Source: Selenomonas sp. AB3002 (lineage in GTDB: Bacteria; Bacillota; Negativicutes; Selenomonadales; Selenomonadaceae). Taken from it: 64,000 nt of DNA. Numbering within the stretch: the first letter of the stretch is position 1; every line of letters begins with the position of its first letter. The notes beneath the pieces are model-generated. The model was not told the DNA's origin. It worked only from the letters and a program-made list of their open reading frames with translations, and searched no databases. The stretch covers positions 744,001-808,000 of the forward strand of contig NZ_JNIO01000002.1 in the NCBI RefSeq assembly GCF_000702545.1, in the 5' to 3' direction. Positions 42,693-52,504 of the stretch are shown here, in pieces. Made by a program: the position numbers and the translations under genes.

Positions 42693-45600
42693 TCACCACA
42701 CACGCTTGAACTGTACAGACGCGAAGATGTCCTTGTCATGGGCCCCCTTCTGGAGTTGGGCTTCGCCATTCAGGAACCAGCCCTTGGCAAATTCGGTCTC
42801 TCCGGACAGGGAGAAAATGAAGTGGGTCTTATCCTGATTGTTTCTGAGGGTATAGAACCGGTCGTCATTGCCCTCATAACTGAAGGAAAGCTCAGGATCT
42901 GCTCCGACAAAGGCATGCTTCACTCCAAGGCGCATGCCGTAGCTGCCACGCTTCAGATAACGCTTCAATTCCACCCCCAGCTGTCCCGCAAAATAGGTGT
43001 TGTGCTTCCCTGCGACATGCTGGTTGAAGATGCCCGCTCCGTTTTCCGCGTAGGCTTTCTGGTTCAGCCAGGAAAGCTGGAGGTTGACGTAGGGGCTGAC
43101 ATGCCAGGTCCTGCCATCATTTGCATGGAGGTCATACTTATACTCTCCTCCGATTTCTACCAGACGGGAGTTGTACCTGGCCTCTGCTCCAAGGCCATAC
43201 AAGCCTACGCCACGACGCAGCTTGTTCCGGGTCCAGCCATAATCCGCATAGAGATAGGCATCGGCGGCATCCTTGTGGTAGCCCGCGTAAACGCCAAACC
43301 TGGTATCGTAGATATCGCTCCTGCTGGACGGGGCGCCAAGTCCCATGGTCTGATAGCTCAGGAATACGCCCCCCCGCCAGTTTTCGTTCAGCATGCGGTC
43401 ATATCCTCCTGATACGGCGCTCCCATGATAGTTTGCTCCGCCCCTGAGGTCGCCCCAATTCTTGGTGAACTTTACCCAGGCATTATTATCCTGTGCCAGG
43501 GGGAGCTCCGCACGCATCTTGATGCCCTTCTCTTCTCCTCCATCCGCAAAATGACTCACCGGAAAGGTCACCTCTACAGGCCGGGTGGAGAAGGCTGTGC
43601 TCAGGCGGTCGGAAATCACGCGGCTGGCAACAGTGCTCTGCTGGACAAGGGAGGCCATCTGCGGGGCGCTGGATGAACTGATTTCCGTGAAGGCACGTTT
43701 GGCAGCTGATGGACTAAGACTGTAAAGGCTGCGCATCTCATTTCTCCGGGCATCACCCAGGAGGCTCTTCTGCATAGTTTCCATGGCATCATAGACCTCA
43801 GCCTGCTCTGCCGTCAGTTCTCCAAGATTGTTGGCCGAATATGTCCTTACCTTCACGGTGTTTCCTTCTATGGCCCCCGTTGTCGAGAGCATCCCCGTGG
43901 CGGCGTAGAGCTTTCCGTCAGGATTTGCCAAGGTACCTGTTACCGCCCCTGCCTTCAGCACGGTCAAGGTTTCGTCAGGCAGGGCATTAGTGGCAGAAAT
44001 CGTGGAGCCATCCACCTTAGCTGTACTACTGACGGAGATATGACCCTGAGAACCGCCGCCGTAAGCGCTCAAAGTACCATCAGAAACGAGATTTCCCTTA
44101 ATGGACATGCTGGTATCGCCAGAGTATGCGCCAATGGTGCCGTGGTTAATGAACTTGCCCGTGGTATCATCTGAAAAGCCATCTGCCATGCGTGAGGTCA
44201 TATCATTTACTGTATATGTTCCACCGAAAAGCCCGGCTCCTTTTGAAACATTTACATTAACAACATCTGCCGTTCCCGTATATACCAGATCGCCACTCTT
44301 CACGTTCATCTTCATATTGTCGGAGCCACTGACATTTCCTTGATAGAGCATGGCCCCGTCTTGCATATCAAAGTTCAAGTTAGTCACCAAGTCGGGGATA
44401 TAGTCGGCATAAGCGTACTCGCCTCCGTTATATTGAATCATCAGGGGCTTGATGATTCCGTTCTTTGTCTCCACTTCATTGGTATCTCTATTTTTTTCCT
44501 GATAGGTGGTGTTTTTTTCAGTATCGAAAATTCCCTGTTCTTCAGAAAAATGCTTCCAATCAGAAGTGATAGCGCCGCTTATTTCTGCCCCTTTTTTCAC
44601 GTTGATATTTTTGACAAAGGCATTTCTGCCGATATAGATTGCATTTTCCCTGCCGGAAATTTTGCCGGACAAATTGAAGTCTGTAATCAATTCTCCCTTC
44701 AATTCATCGGCAGAGGCATTGTAAGTGTTGCTGTTCATATCGTTCAGAACTTTATTTTCAGCCTTGGTGATTTCGCCAGTGTAGGCACTGACCCCACGAC
44801 TGTAGCGAATGTAGGAGCCACGGTACTCATCAAGAGCTCCATTGGAGCTCGAGCCAAAGTTGAATTCCACCGCATTGCCGCCTGCTCCATTGGCCGTCAC
44901 ATTTCCCGCCAAATTGAGATTTTGATGGCATCCATAGGCAAATAAGATGCCCTTCCCTCTATAACCGTCCCCATGGATTTCAGTTGATGCGGGTACATTT
45001 ATCGTATTCCCTTCGCCGTCCACCCGGATGCCTGTTGCTCCAGCGCCTTGCGTCAAAATATCTGCGGACTGGGTGATATTGTTATTCGTTCCGTAGACGT
45101 GAAGACCAATTCCCAGAGGAACCTGACTGTAAGTATTTTCAAGATAAGCCGTGCCATTAGAATTTCTCGCAGAATATCCCTGGGTATTGTCGATTGTCAA
45201 ACCGTTTCCATAAACAGAACGCCCAAAATACGCCTTTCTGTCGAAATCATAGCCCAAATCCTGCAGGGCCGCCAACTCCACCTCCATAAAGGCGGTATAG
45301 TTGGTATACGAACGATGGCTTTGCACACCTGCTGTCTGGAAGTGGGAGCCTTCAAAATCTTCCTTATAGGCGCTGCCATTTCTTTTCATTTCAAAAGCAT
45401 TGGTAGGTATGCCGGAAACGCCGTTGAAGGTTGCCCCTGCCAGAGCATCCGTTACATTGTCCCCTACAAAATAGGCAAAATTCCCAGGGTCTACAATAAA
45501 GCAATCAGATTCCTTAAGGTCTGGATTCTTTGCCTTTAAGAGTTTAAAACCTTCAGTAGACACGATCATCATACCTGGCTTGCCATGATTTCCGTTCTGG

Positions 45601-46355
45601 TCCACCAGATGGCGATTCCAAAATTCCTTGTCTTCGGTATTTGTAAATCTGACCAAGGCCAGCCTGCTGACGCCATCGACATAGGTAACCTTCTCCGTTG
45701 CTTCCTTTCCGTTCCAGTCACAATACTCTATGCTGGCACTCACCCCCAGGGCATGTACCAGTTCATGACGGAAGCAGCCGACAAAATCAGCGGCTTGTTC
45801 ATTGGTGGGAAGCACCGTGTCCGAATCTACCCACCACCCCTCAGGAGCGCCGTCACGATTGGCGCCGAAATGCTGTCCTATGCTGATGGTTGAAAAAGCA
45901 TAGGTGCCCACCTCATCGGTACTATTCGTTTTCAATTTTTCAATATCCAGGTAATCAAGCTTTATTTTTCCCTGCAACATTTGGGCAACATAGTTATCAT
46001 GAACCGTATTTCCGTCTTTAATTGAAGCTGTGATAGCATTGGCATTTTGGTAGTTGTCCTGAGTTACAACTATAATCTGCCAGGGAGAGGTGAATCTCGA
46101 CCTGGGCCCCAGCATTTCTGACCAGTAGGAGGTGGCAGATTTTGTCGCGTCCCTGAGACTCAGTGGCAGTGCGTACCCCGACCCTGAATCATCAGTTATC
46201 GTTGAAATCTTTTCCCCTGTATTTAAAAAGGCAAAGTCAATAAATTGCCTGCCGCCAAAATCTACACTATCAGGCTCAAAGGCTTCAACAGGGCTGCCAA
46301 AAGCCACCCCTGCTGTCATGGCTGCCATGATTGCCAATTTTTTTGATTTTCTCAT
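42693..46355 (-). CDS. Autotransporter with HExxH metalloprotease-like passenger
   Basis: 1220 aa. Signal peptide at residues 1-25. The N-terminal passenger (about 30-390) carries 'FRHELVHALG', an HExxHxxG zinc motif as in gametolysin-like or snapalysin-like peptidases; the position of the third metzincin ligand is Ala, so the third ligand is uncertain. Residues 400-880 are parallel beta-helix repeats. The last 280 residues are an autotransporter barrel ('DNNAWVKFTKNWGDLRG', 'YDTRFGVYAGYH', final 'ASVQFKRVW'). The passenger is exposed on or cleaved from the surface. GAAGGAG lies upstream of the ATG. The gene is monocistronic, just outside the mobile element. Confidence 0.92.
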   Translation of the reverse strand: MRKSKKLAIMAAMTAGVAFGSPVEAFEPDSVDFGGRQFIDFAFLNTGEKISTITDDSGSGYALPLSLRDATKSATSYWSEMLGPRSRFTSPWQIIVVTQDNYQNANAITASIKDGNTVHDNYVAQMLQGKIKLDYLDIEKLKTNSTDEVGTYAFSTISIGQHFGANRDGAPEGWWVDSDTVLPTNEQAADFVGCFRHELVHALGVSASIEYCDWNGKEATEKVTYVDGVSRLALVRFTNTEDKEFWNRHLVDQNGNHGKPGMMIVSTEGFKLLKAKNPDLKESDCFIVDPGNFAYFVGDNVTDALAGATFNGVSGIPTNAFEMKRNGSAYKEDFEGSHFQTAGVQSHRSYTNYTAFMEVELAALQDLGYDFDRKAYFGRSVYGNGLTIDNTQGYSARNSNGTAYLENTYSQVPLGIGLHVYGTNNNITQSADILTQGAGATGIRVDGEGNTINVPASTEIHGDGYRGKGILFAYGCHQNLNLAGNVTANGAGGNAVEFNFGSSSNGALDEYRGSYIRYSRGVSAYTGEITKAENKVLNDMNSNTYNASADELKGELITDFNLSGKISGRENAIYIGRNAFVKNINVKKGAEISGAITSDWKHFSEEQGIFDTEKNTTYQEKNRDTNEVETKNGIIKPLMIQYNGGEYAYADYIPDLVTNLNFDMQDGAMLYQGNVSGSDNMKMNVKSGDLVYTGTADVVNVNVSKGAGLFGGTYTVNDMTSRMADGFSDDTTGKFINHGTIGAYSGDTSMSIKGNLVSDGTLSAYGGGSQGHISVSSTAKVDGSTISATNALPDETLTVLKAGAVTGTLANPDGKLYAATGMLSTTGAIEGNTVKVRTYSANNLGELTAEQAEVYDAMETMQKSLLGDARRNEMRSLYSLSPSAAKRAFTEISSSSAPQMASLVQQSTVASRVISDRLSTAFSTRPVEVTFPVSHFADGGEEKGIKMRAELPLAQDNNAWVKFTKNWGDLRGGANYHGSAVSGGYDRMLNENWRGGVFLSYQTMGLGAPSSRSDIYDTRFGVYAGYHKDAADAYLYADYGWTRNKLRRGVGLYGLGAEARYNSRLVEIGGEYKYDLHANDGRTWHVSPYVNLQLSWLNQKAYAENGAGIFNQHVAGKHNTYFAGQLGVELKRYLKRGSYGMRLGVKHAFVGADPELSFSYEGNDDRFYTLRNNQDKTHFIFSLSGETEFAKGWFLNGEAQLQKGAHDKDIFASVQFKRVW

Positions 46356-46391
46356 TCTGGTGCTCCTTCGGAAAAACCTGCGCTATCCCTG

Positions 46392-46421
46392 CCTATAATG
46401 GGCGTAATCCCAATATGACAA
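46392..46421 (-). promoter_or_regulatory. Possible autotransporter promoter
   Basis: Minus-strand -35 TTGTCA (46416-46421), 18-nt spacer, -10 TATAGG (46392-46397), 37 bp before the start codon. Confidence 0.4.
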
Positions 46422-46505
46422 ATATTCGCCAGCAATTACCGGTCTCCTGCCACAAATCCTAAAACTAGGACCAGGAGCACTCCAAAGGGCAGGCTGATTG
46501 TACTT

Positions 46506-47273
46506 TCACTCCAGCTTCAATCCCCCGGTAATCTCCTGCATGAAGGCCTTGGGGGTGGTATGCAGGTATTTCTTGAATACCTGGGAGAAATTCTTGTAGT
46601 CACCAAAGCCTGTTTCCTCGGCTATCTCGTAGACCTTCCAGGTGCCCGCCTGCAGCATCTCAATGGCTTTCTGCAGGCGGTACTGGGCCAGCAGGCTGCC
46701 GAAGGTCTGGCCTGTTTCCTCCTTCAGCTTGCGGGAAAGGTAGCTGGCAGAAACGCCCAGTTCATCAGCCAGCGCCTCGCTGCTCAGACGCTTCTGATAC
46801 CCCCCCTCAATCCGTTTGAGGACGGACTGGACGTAAGGATTGCCCGTGTGGTAGGCAGCCCGCAGGCCCTCATCCCAGGAGAGCTCCTCCTGCTGGGGAG
46901 CTGCGGGCTGTTTTTCAATTTTCTGCAGGGCCTTGGCCAGGTCCTCTTCATTGACAGGCTTCAGCAGGTAGTCACTGACTTCCAGCCTCAAAGCCTGCTG
47001 GGCATAGGAAAAGTCGGCATAGCTGGTGAGGTAGATGATTTTAGCCTTATTGCCCTCAGCCTTCAGAGCTTCCGTCAGGGCAATGCCGTCCATGACGGGC
47101 ATCTTGATATCCGTCAGCACCACATCAGGCTGTTTCTCCCGGATAAGGGCCAGTGCCTCCTTCCCGTTGCCTGCATCTCCCACCACCCTGGCCCCCAGTT
47201 TCAGCCAGTCAATGGTGCAGACCAGGCCCCGGCGAATGATTTCTTCGTCTTCTACTATTACCAAGTCAAGCAT
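46506..47273 (-). CDS. YesN-type response regulator with AraC HTH
   Basis: 255 aa from the ATG at 47273 (GAGGGG upstream). The receiver domain (residues 1-120) has the acidic pair 'VIVEDEEII', the phosphorylated Asp in 'VVLTDIKMPVMDG' and Lys in 'YLLKPVNEED'. The C-terminal 100 residues are two AraC-type HTH motifs ('LADELGVSASYLSRKLKEET', 'VYEIAEETGFGDYKNFSQVF'). It is the output of the kinase two genes upstream and probably activates the ABC transporter genes next to it. Confidence 0.93.
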   Translation of the reverse strand: MLDLVIVEDEEIIRRGLVCTIDWLKLGARVVGDAGNGKEALALIREKQPDVVLTDIKMPVMDGIALTEALKAEGNKAKIIYLTSYADFSYAQQALRLEVSDYLLKPVNEEDLAKALQKIEKQPAAPQQEELSWDEGLRAAYHTGNPYVQSVLKRIEGGYQKRLSSEALADELGVSASYLSRKLKEETGQTFGSLLAQYRLQKAIEMLQAGTWKVYEIAEETGFGDYKNFSQVFKKYLHTTPKAFMQEITGGLKLE

Positions 47274-47286
47274 GACTTTCTTCCCC

Positions 47287-48105
47287 TCACAATTTTTCCA
47301 CCAGCCATGCAATAAGATGGTCTTCCACGGCTGGCCCTTTCAGTTTGGCAGCTTTTCTTATCTCTGCGTGAGCATTCTCCGGTGCCACGGAAATGTCCGC
47401 CGCTTCCAGCATTTCCTTGTCGTTGAGGTAGTCACCGCAAGCGATGATCTCAATGCCGGGGAGCATTTCCCTCACATGGGAGAGCATAGAGCCTTTGGAC
47501 ACCTCCCTGGCCACGAACTCGTAGTAATTGTCCTCGGAATAGAAGCCGTTGGCCAGCTGTGCCACCCCCATTTCCTCTGCCAGCTTCACATACTCCTCCA
47601 GATGCTCATGCTTGTCGCAGGCAAAGAATTTCAGCCAGGGGGTTTTCTTCGTATCCACCAGAGTTTCCAGCTCTGTGTGGTCATAGCGGTAGTATTCGAA
47701 GGGCAGCCGGGGGTCATCGTTGGCCTCCGGGGTCACCACATGGCAGTTGTCCGCCGTGTAGACCTCCAGGCAGGCCTCGGGAAAGCGCTTGAGACATTCC
47801 CTGGCAAAGGCAGGCCAGCGATTCTCCTCATCTCCTGCAGTCAGGGGCAGGGTCTTCAGCACTTTCTGCCCCTGCCAGTCGTAGAGCATGGCCCCGTTGA
47901 AGAACACTCCGGGGGCATTGATGGGCAGGCCCTCCACATAGCCCGCAGCCGCCTCAGGGGTGCGGCCTGTGGCAATGGCGAAGAGGCCGCCCTCGCTGAC
48001 GAAATGCCTGATGGCCTCTCGGTTCTCCACGGAAATCTTCCCTCCGCGGGGAATCAGGGTTCCGTCCAAGTCAGAAATGATAAGTTTGCCTGTGAATTTA
48101 CCCAT
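47287..48105 (-). CDS. Cof-type HAD phosphatase
   Basis: 272 aa. Motif I 'IISDLDGTLIPRGG', motif II 'FAIATGRTPEAA', motif III/IV 'SKGSMLSHVREMLPGIEIIA' and 'CGDYLNDKEMLEAAD'. Cytoplasmic, type IIB cap, normally a sugar- or nucleotide-phosphate phosphatase. It overlaps the kinase gene by 8 bp and sits between kinase and regulator, so its substrate may be linked to the nutrient sensed or imported by this locus. Confidence 0.92.
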   Translation of the reverse strand: MGKFTGKLIISDLDGTLIPRGGKISVENREAIRHFVSEGGLFAIATGRTPEAAAGYVEGLPINAPGVFFNGAMLYDWQGQKVLKTLPLTAGDEENRWPAFARECLKRFPEACLEVYTADNCHVVTPEANDDPRLPFEYYRYDHTELETLVDTKKTPWLKFFACDKHEHLEEYVKLAEEMGVAQLANGFYSEDNYYEFVAREVSKGSMLSHVREMLPGIEIIACGDYLNDKEMLEAADISVAPENAHAEIRKAAKLKGPAVEDHLIAWLVEKL

Positions 48106-49666
48106 CTTCTTCTACCTCATCCTTCTTTTTCAAAACTCCCGGCAATCTCAGGGAAATCTCCGTGCCGCCCTCCGGGGGGCAGGCAATCTGCAGCCCGTAT
48201 TCTTCCCCATACAGCAGCTGCACCCTGCGCTGCACATTGAACAAACCTCTGTGGTCAGTCTCATTGGACTGGGACTGCAGCAGTTCCAGGAGCTCCTGCA
48301 GCTTCCCTGCCTCCATGCCCCTGCCCTTGTCCTTGACCAGTATCATCAACTGATTGTCTGTGACGCTGACCTTGAAGGAAATCGCCAGCTTCCCTTCCTC
48401 GTCCTCTCCATACTTGATGGCGTTTTCCAGCAAAGGCTGGAACAGCAGCTTGGGAATGGCAAAATCCATGGCTCTGGGGTCAATATAGCGTTGGAAATCC
48501 AGACGGCTGCCGAAGCGGTACTGCTGGATCTTCATATAGCTTTCCAGATACTTCAGGTCTTCCCGGAACTCAGCCTGCCGCCCCCCGCTGCCAATGCTGT
48601 AGCGGAGCAGCGACGACAGAGCCATAATCATCTCCACCGCCGCCGCGGGGTCCAGGCGCACCATGAACTTGATGTTTTCCAAAGTGTTGAACAGGAAATG
48701 GGGATTGAACTGAGATTCCAGCTCCTTGAGTTCTGCAATGGCCGTAAGGTTGTCCACCGCCTGGGCCGTCAGGCGGCTCTCCCGGGCAATGCTCCTGAGG
48801 AGCAGGGGAATCATCAGCAACACCGCCAAGAGCAGCGCCCCTGCACCGATGGCATAACGCACGAAAAGGTCAGACACGTTGGAAATAACATAGACCCTGT
48901 ACCTGCCCCCGGCAAAATTCACGGGCTTGCTGGTTTCGTAGTAGATGTTTTTCTCCAAAAACACCAGCCCGTTTTCCTGGTCCAGGAATTCCCCTCTCAG
49001 CTTGCGGAAATCCGTCAGCTGCTCATTGCCGCGCAAAAGGCGGGCGTTATCCAGCTCGTCCACCAGAAAGATATCCGCCTGGCCGTCCCCTGCCAGCTGG
49101 CTGAGATAAGCTTCAGGCAGGACGTAGAAGAGGTAGCCTGCCACCTGTCCGCCATGCTCCACCGCCTGACCGCAGACCAAATCGCAGGGGCTGCCCTCCG
49201 CTTCCTGCAGGAACTCCTGCCTTGGCAGCCCCGGCTCCTTTTCAAGCCTGGAGGCAATGCCCCACCCCTGCCCCACATGGAGCAGATAGTCCGGCAGGTA
49301 ATCCCGGCTGCCCAGCACCAGCTGGCCCTGCCTGTCCAGCAGGTAGAAGTCAATCTTCCTGTGCCCCGTATCCCTATAGAGCTGCCCATAGGCCTCCGCC
49401 CGCTTCGCGGGGACTTTGCCCCAACTAGAAAAGTCCTTCTCCTGCCCAAAGAACTCCGCTTCCTCTGCCGAATACCAGAGAAATTCCTGACTGACATCCG
49501 TCAGCACAGCCGCCGCCAACTCCCTGGAAGTATCACTGACCCGCACCACAGAATACTGCCAGCTGATAAGCATCAACGCCGACCCCAGCACAGTCATAAC
49601 CAGCACAGGCACCAAAGCATACCAGGCCAGCGCCCTATGAAAGCGTGATTCAAAATAACGGTGCAT
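48098..49666 (-). CDS. YesM-type sensor histidine kinase
   Basis: 522 aa. TM1 at residues about 14-36 and TM2 at 274-294 enclose a 240-residue extracytoplasmic sensor. The cytoplasmic part has 'LESQFNPHFLFNTLENIKF' (phospho-His), the N box 'PLLENAIKYGED', 'DKGRGME' (G1) and a C-terminal 'GLFNVQRRVQLLYG'. It probably senses the solute bound by, or transported through, the neighbouring ABC system. GGGAG lies 8 nt before the ATG. Confidence 0.93.
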   Translation of the reverse strand: MHRYFESRFHRALAWYALVPVLVMTVLGSALMLISWQYSVVRVSDTSRELAAAVLTDVSQEFLWYSAEEAEFFGQEKDFSSWGKVPAKRAEAYGQLYRDTGHRKIDFYLLDRQGQLVLGSRDYLPDYLLHVGQGWGIASRLEKEPGLPRQEFLQEAEGSPCDLVCGQAVEHGGQVAGYLFYVLPEAYLSQLAGDGQADIFLVDELDNARLLRGNEQLTDFRKLRGEFLDQENGLVFLEKNIYYETSKPVNFAGGRYRVYVISNVSDLFVRYAIGAGALLLAVLLMIPLLLRSIARESRLTAQAVDNLTAIAELKELESQFNPHFLFNTLENIKFMVRLDPAAAVEMIMALSSLLRYSIGSGGRQAEFREDLKYLESYMKIQQYRFGSRLDFQRYIDPRAMDFAIPKLLFQPLLENAIKYGEDEEGKLAISFKVSVTDNQLMILVKDKGRGMEAGKLQELLELLQSQSNETDHRGLFNVQRRVQLLYGEEYGLQIACPPEGGTEISLRLPGVLKKKDEVEEDG

Positions 49667-49708
49667 GAACGGAGCTCCCTTCCTAAATCTCTATCCCTAG
49701 TATAACAG

Positions 49709-49733
49709 AAAAACGGGGGCCAAATGACCCCCG
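49709..49733 (-). terminator. Terminator of the ABC operon
   Basis: Stem CGGGGG/CCCCCG (49714-49719 with 49728-49733) and minus-strand TTTTTCTG, directly after the substrate-binding protein gene. Confidence 0.85.
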
Positions 49734-49749
49734 CCCTGCAAAAACTTGC

Positions 49750-50802
49750 TCACTGCACGCTGGTGAAGATATCCTTGAACTTATCCAGCCATGCCTTCTT
49801 GTTCTTGTTCACTACTTCCTCATCATCAGTGATGGACTTGATCTCAGCCTTCGGCAGGAGCCCTACGGGTGCATCCACATCATCGCGGACGCTGCGGCGA
49901 TGGAGCTTCTGGGTGATGAGGGTCTGAGCCTCTTTGCTGGTGATGAAGTCGATGAACTTCTTGGCATTTTCCATGTGCTTGGCATTCTTGATGATGTAGA
50001 TGCCGTCCGGCTTGGAGATGACGCCTTCCTTCATGTAGACCAGCTTCACGGGAGCGCCGTCAGCCACGTACTTGGCGCCGCCTTCCTCGAAGGTCAGTCC
50101 CACGGCATACTCGCCGTCAGCCACACCTTTGTATACAGCGGAGGAACCGGAGAGGAGCTTGCCATCCAGGTTCTTGGCCAGCTTCTCCACATAATCCCAG
50201 CCGTTGTCCGGGTTGCCATTGCCCATGGCGTAGAGCATATTGATGATGTGCTCATAGGAAGAGGAGGACTTGGAGGGATCTGCAAAGGCAATCTTGCCCT
50301 TGAGAGCAGGATTCAGCAGGTCCTCATAGCCTTCCACCTTCACATCACCGATGAGGTTGGTGTTCACCATGATGACGCTGGGGATATCCGTGAAACGGGT
50401 GATGGAGCCTTCCACGTTCTTGAAGTCCGGCTGCACATGGTCTTCGTTGACGGAACGATATTCCTCAAAGAGGGCTGCCTTAGGCTTCATGGTGGAGAGG
50501 GAACCGCCCCAGAAGATATCTGCCAGGGGGTTGGCCTTCTCGGATTCCACGCGCTTCAAGAGCTCGCCGGTACCGGCTGCCACTACTTCCACCTTCACAC
50601 CGCTCTGCTTCTCAAACTCTTCCACGAGGGGATTGATGAAGGCCAGGGGGTGCGGGCAGTAGATAACTACTTTGTTCTCCCCGCTGTCAGCGGTGGCAGA
50701 GGTAGAGGACGCTGCCTTGTCCCCGCCGCCGCCACAGCCTGCAAAGCAGGTGGTGAGCATGGCGGCGCCCAACAGGCTTGCCAGGATCTTTTTCAGCTTC
50801 AT
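49750..50802 (-). CDS. Periplasmic binding lipoprotein, AfuA/FbpA-like
   Basis: 350 aa. A lipoprotein signal (lipobox 'TTCFAGC', Cys23) precedes an iron/sugar-phosphate-type solute-binding fold ('VVIYCPHPLAFINPLVEEFE', 'ADIFWGGSLSTMKP', 'SSSSYEHIINMLYAMG'). This family includes ferric-ion proteins (FbpA) and hexose-phosphate proteins (AfuA). The paired tyrosines of FbpA are not evident, and the kinase/HAD context points to a phosphorylated sugar or organophosphonate. It is the last gene of an ATPase-permease-binding protein operon. Confidence 0.88.
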   Translation of the reverse strand: MKLKKILASLLGAAMLTTCFAGCGGGGDKAASSTSATADSGENKVVIYCPHPLAFINPLVEEFEKQSGVKVEVVAAGTGELLKRVESEKANPLADIFWGGSLSTMKPKAALFEEYRSVNEDHVQPDFKNVEGSITRFTDIPSVIMVNTNLIGDVKVEGYEDLLNPALKGKIAFADPSKSSSSYEHIINMLYAMGNGNPDNGWDYVEKLAKNLDGKLLSGSSAVYKGVADGEYAVGLTFEEGGAKYVADGAPVKLVYMKEGVISKPDGIYIIKNAKHMENAKKFIDFITSKEAQTLITQKLHRRSVRDDVDAPVGLLPKAEIKSITDDEEVVNKNKKAWLDKFKDIFTSVQ

Positions 50803-50854
50803 GATGAAACCTCCTTAATTGAACAGCTGTTAATAGGATATAATGAGTTGCAAC

Positions 50855-52504
50855 TCACAACGTCACATCCCGGCGGCCGGAGACTTTGAAGAAGATCACC
50901 ATGGCCAGGATGGTTGTTGCCGTAAGGATGGTAGAAAGGGCTGCCGCCGTGCCGTAGCTGGCCCGGATGACCTCCGTGTAGATGGCTACGGACATGGTCT
51001 TGGTGGCCCCTGTAAAGAGGATTACCGAGGAACTCAGCTCATTGATGGCGGTAATCCAGGAAATGATGGCCCCGCTCATGACCCCGGGCAGCATCATGAC
51101 TGCCGTGATCTTGAAGAAGGTCTTCACAGGAGATGCCCCCAGGCTTATGGATGCCTCTTCAAGGCTGGGGCTCAGCTGATAAAGGATAGCGGAGCTGGAG
51201 CGCAGGGTGTAGGGCAGGCGGCGTATCACCAGGGAAATGATGATGATGATGGCCGTACCGGACAGCAGCATGGGCTCCTCATTGAAAGCCAAAAGCAAAG
51301 TGATACCCAGGACAGAACCGGGGATGATATAGGGGAACATGGTCAGGGTGTCAATGACATCCGTGAGCCAGCTCTTCTTGCGGGTAGTGAGATAAGCCAC
51401 CGTCATGCCCAGGAAGACAATCATCAGCATAGCCGCCGTACTGTAAGCGTAGGTGTTGCTGACAGCCGTGCCCAGGGACTCAAAGATGGTGCGGTAGCTG
51501 TCCAGAGAGTAGCCCTCCACGAAAATGGAGCCGTTGGTCTTCAGGAACGAAGTGTAGATGACCACCAGCTGGGGAATCATAGACAACGCCACTAAGAGGT
51601 AAATAGCCACATGCATAATGACGTTCTTGATGCCCGTCATCTCCCCCACAGGCAGAGGCCTCAAGGAGCTCATGGTAAAGGACTTCTTATTCACCACATA
51701 CTTCTGCAGCATGAATATAGTAGAAGTGATCAGCACCATGATGGCAGCCATGGCCGCCGCGAAGTTGGCCTGGTCACCGACTTCGTTGATGAACTCGGAG
51801 TAAATCATGACCGGCATGACGTTGAAGCCCTCGCCTATGAGCATGGGGGTACCGAAGTCTGCCATGGCGTTCATGAAGACCATCAGGGAACCAGCCAGGA
51901 TAGTCGGGGTGATGAGCGGCAGCATGATGGTGACCACCTTCTTGATGCCGCTGCAGCCCAGGCTTTCCGCCGCCTCGATAAGGGCCGAGTCGATATTCTT
52001 CATGGCCCCAGCCACATAGAGGTAGATGAACGGATAGAGCTTCAGAGTCAGCACCAGCAGGATTCCCGCAAAGCCGTAAATGGAGGGGAAGTCGATGCCG
52101 ATACTGGCCAGCCACTGGGTCAGGATGCCGCTGCGGCCGCCAATCAAAATCCAGGAATATGCCCCGATGAAGGGCGGTGACAGCAGGGAAATGATGATGC
52201 AGATTTCCACGATGCTCTTGCCCTTCACCTTGAACAAGGTCATGAAATAGGCCAGAGCCGTACCGATGATTACCGCCAGGAGCGTCACGCAGGTGGTGAC
52301 ACTGAAGCTGTTGATCATGGACTGGTAGTAATACTTCCGCTCAAAGAAAAGGCCGAAGTTGGACATGGTGAATTCCCCGGTCATAGCGTCCTGGAAGGCG
52401 CTGGCAAACAGGGAAAACAGGGGATACATGAGGAACAGGCCGAAAACCACGATGGACAGCAGGGTAATCCATGCCCAGAAGTCCCACTGGAATTTCTTAT
52501 TCAT
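50855..52504 (-). CDS. ABC permease, fused AfuB/FbpB type
   Basis: 549 aa from the ATG at 52504, which overlaps the ATPase stop. Two homologous permease halves with about 12 membrane helices; EAA loops are visible in 'IEAAESLGCSGIKKVVTIML' and 'EEASISLGASPVKTFFKITA'. It forms the inner-membrane channel for the solute delivered by the lipoprotein encoded next. The family normally serves iron, phosphonate, thiamine or hexose phosphate. Confidence 0.92.
   Translation of the reverse strand: MNKKFQWDFWAWITLLSIVVFGLFLMYPLFSLFASAFQDAMTGEFTMSNFGLFFERKYYYQSMINSFSVTTCVTLLAVIIGTALAYFMTLFKVKGKSIVEICIIISLLSPPFIGAYSWILIGGRSGILTQWLASIGIDFPSIYGFAGILLVLTLKLYPFIYLYVAGAMKNIDSALIEAAESLGCSGIKKVVTIMLPLITPTILAGSLMVFMNAMADFGTPMLIGEGFNVMPVMIYSEFINEVGDQANFAAAMAAIMVLITSTIFMLQKYVVNKKSFTMSSLRPLPVGEMTGIKNVIMHVAIYLLVALSMIPQLVVIYTSFLKTNGSIFVEGYSLDSYRTIFESLGTAVSNTYAYSTAAMLMIVFLGMTVAYLTTRKKSWLTDVIDTLTMFPYIIPGSVLGITLLLAFNEEPMLLSGTAIIIIISLVIRRLPYTLRSSSAILYQLSPSLEEASISLGASPVKTFFKITAVMMLPGVMSGAIISWITAINELSSSVILFTGATKTMSVAIYTEVIRASYGTAAALSTILTATTILAMVIFFKVSGRRDVTL

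Noticed and set aside
47960-49648. 562-aa plus-strand frame
   Set aside because: Antisense of the histidine kinase gene.
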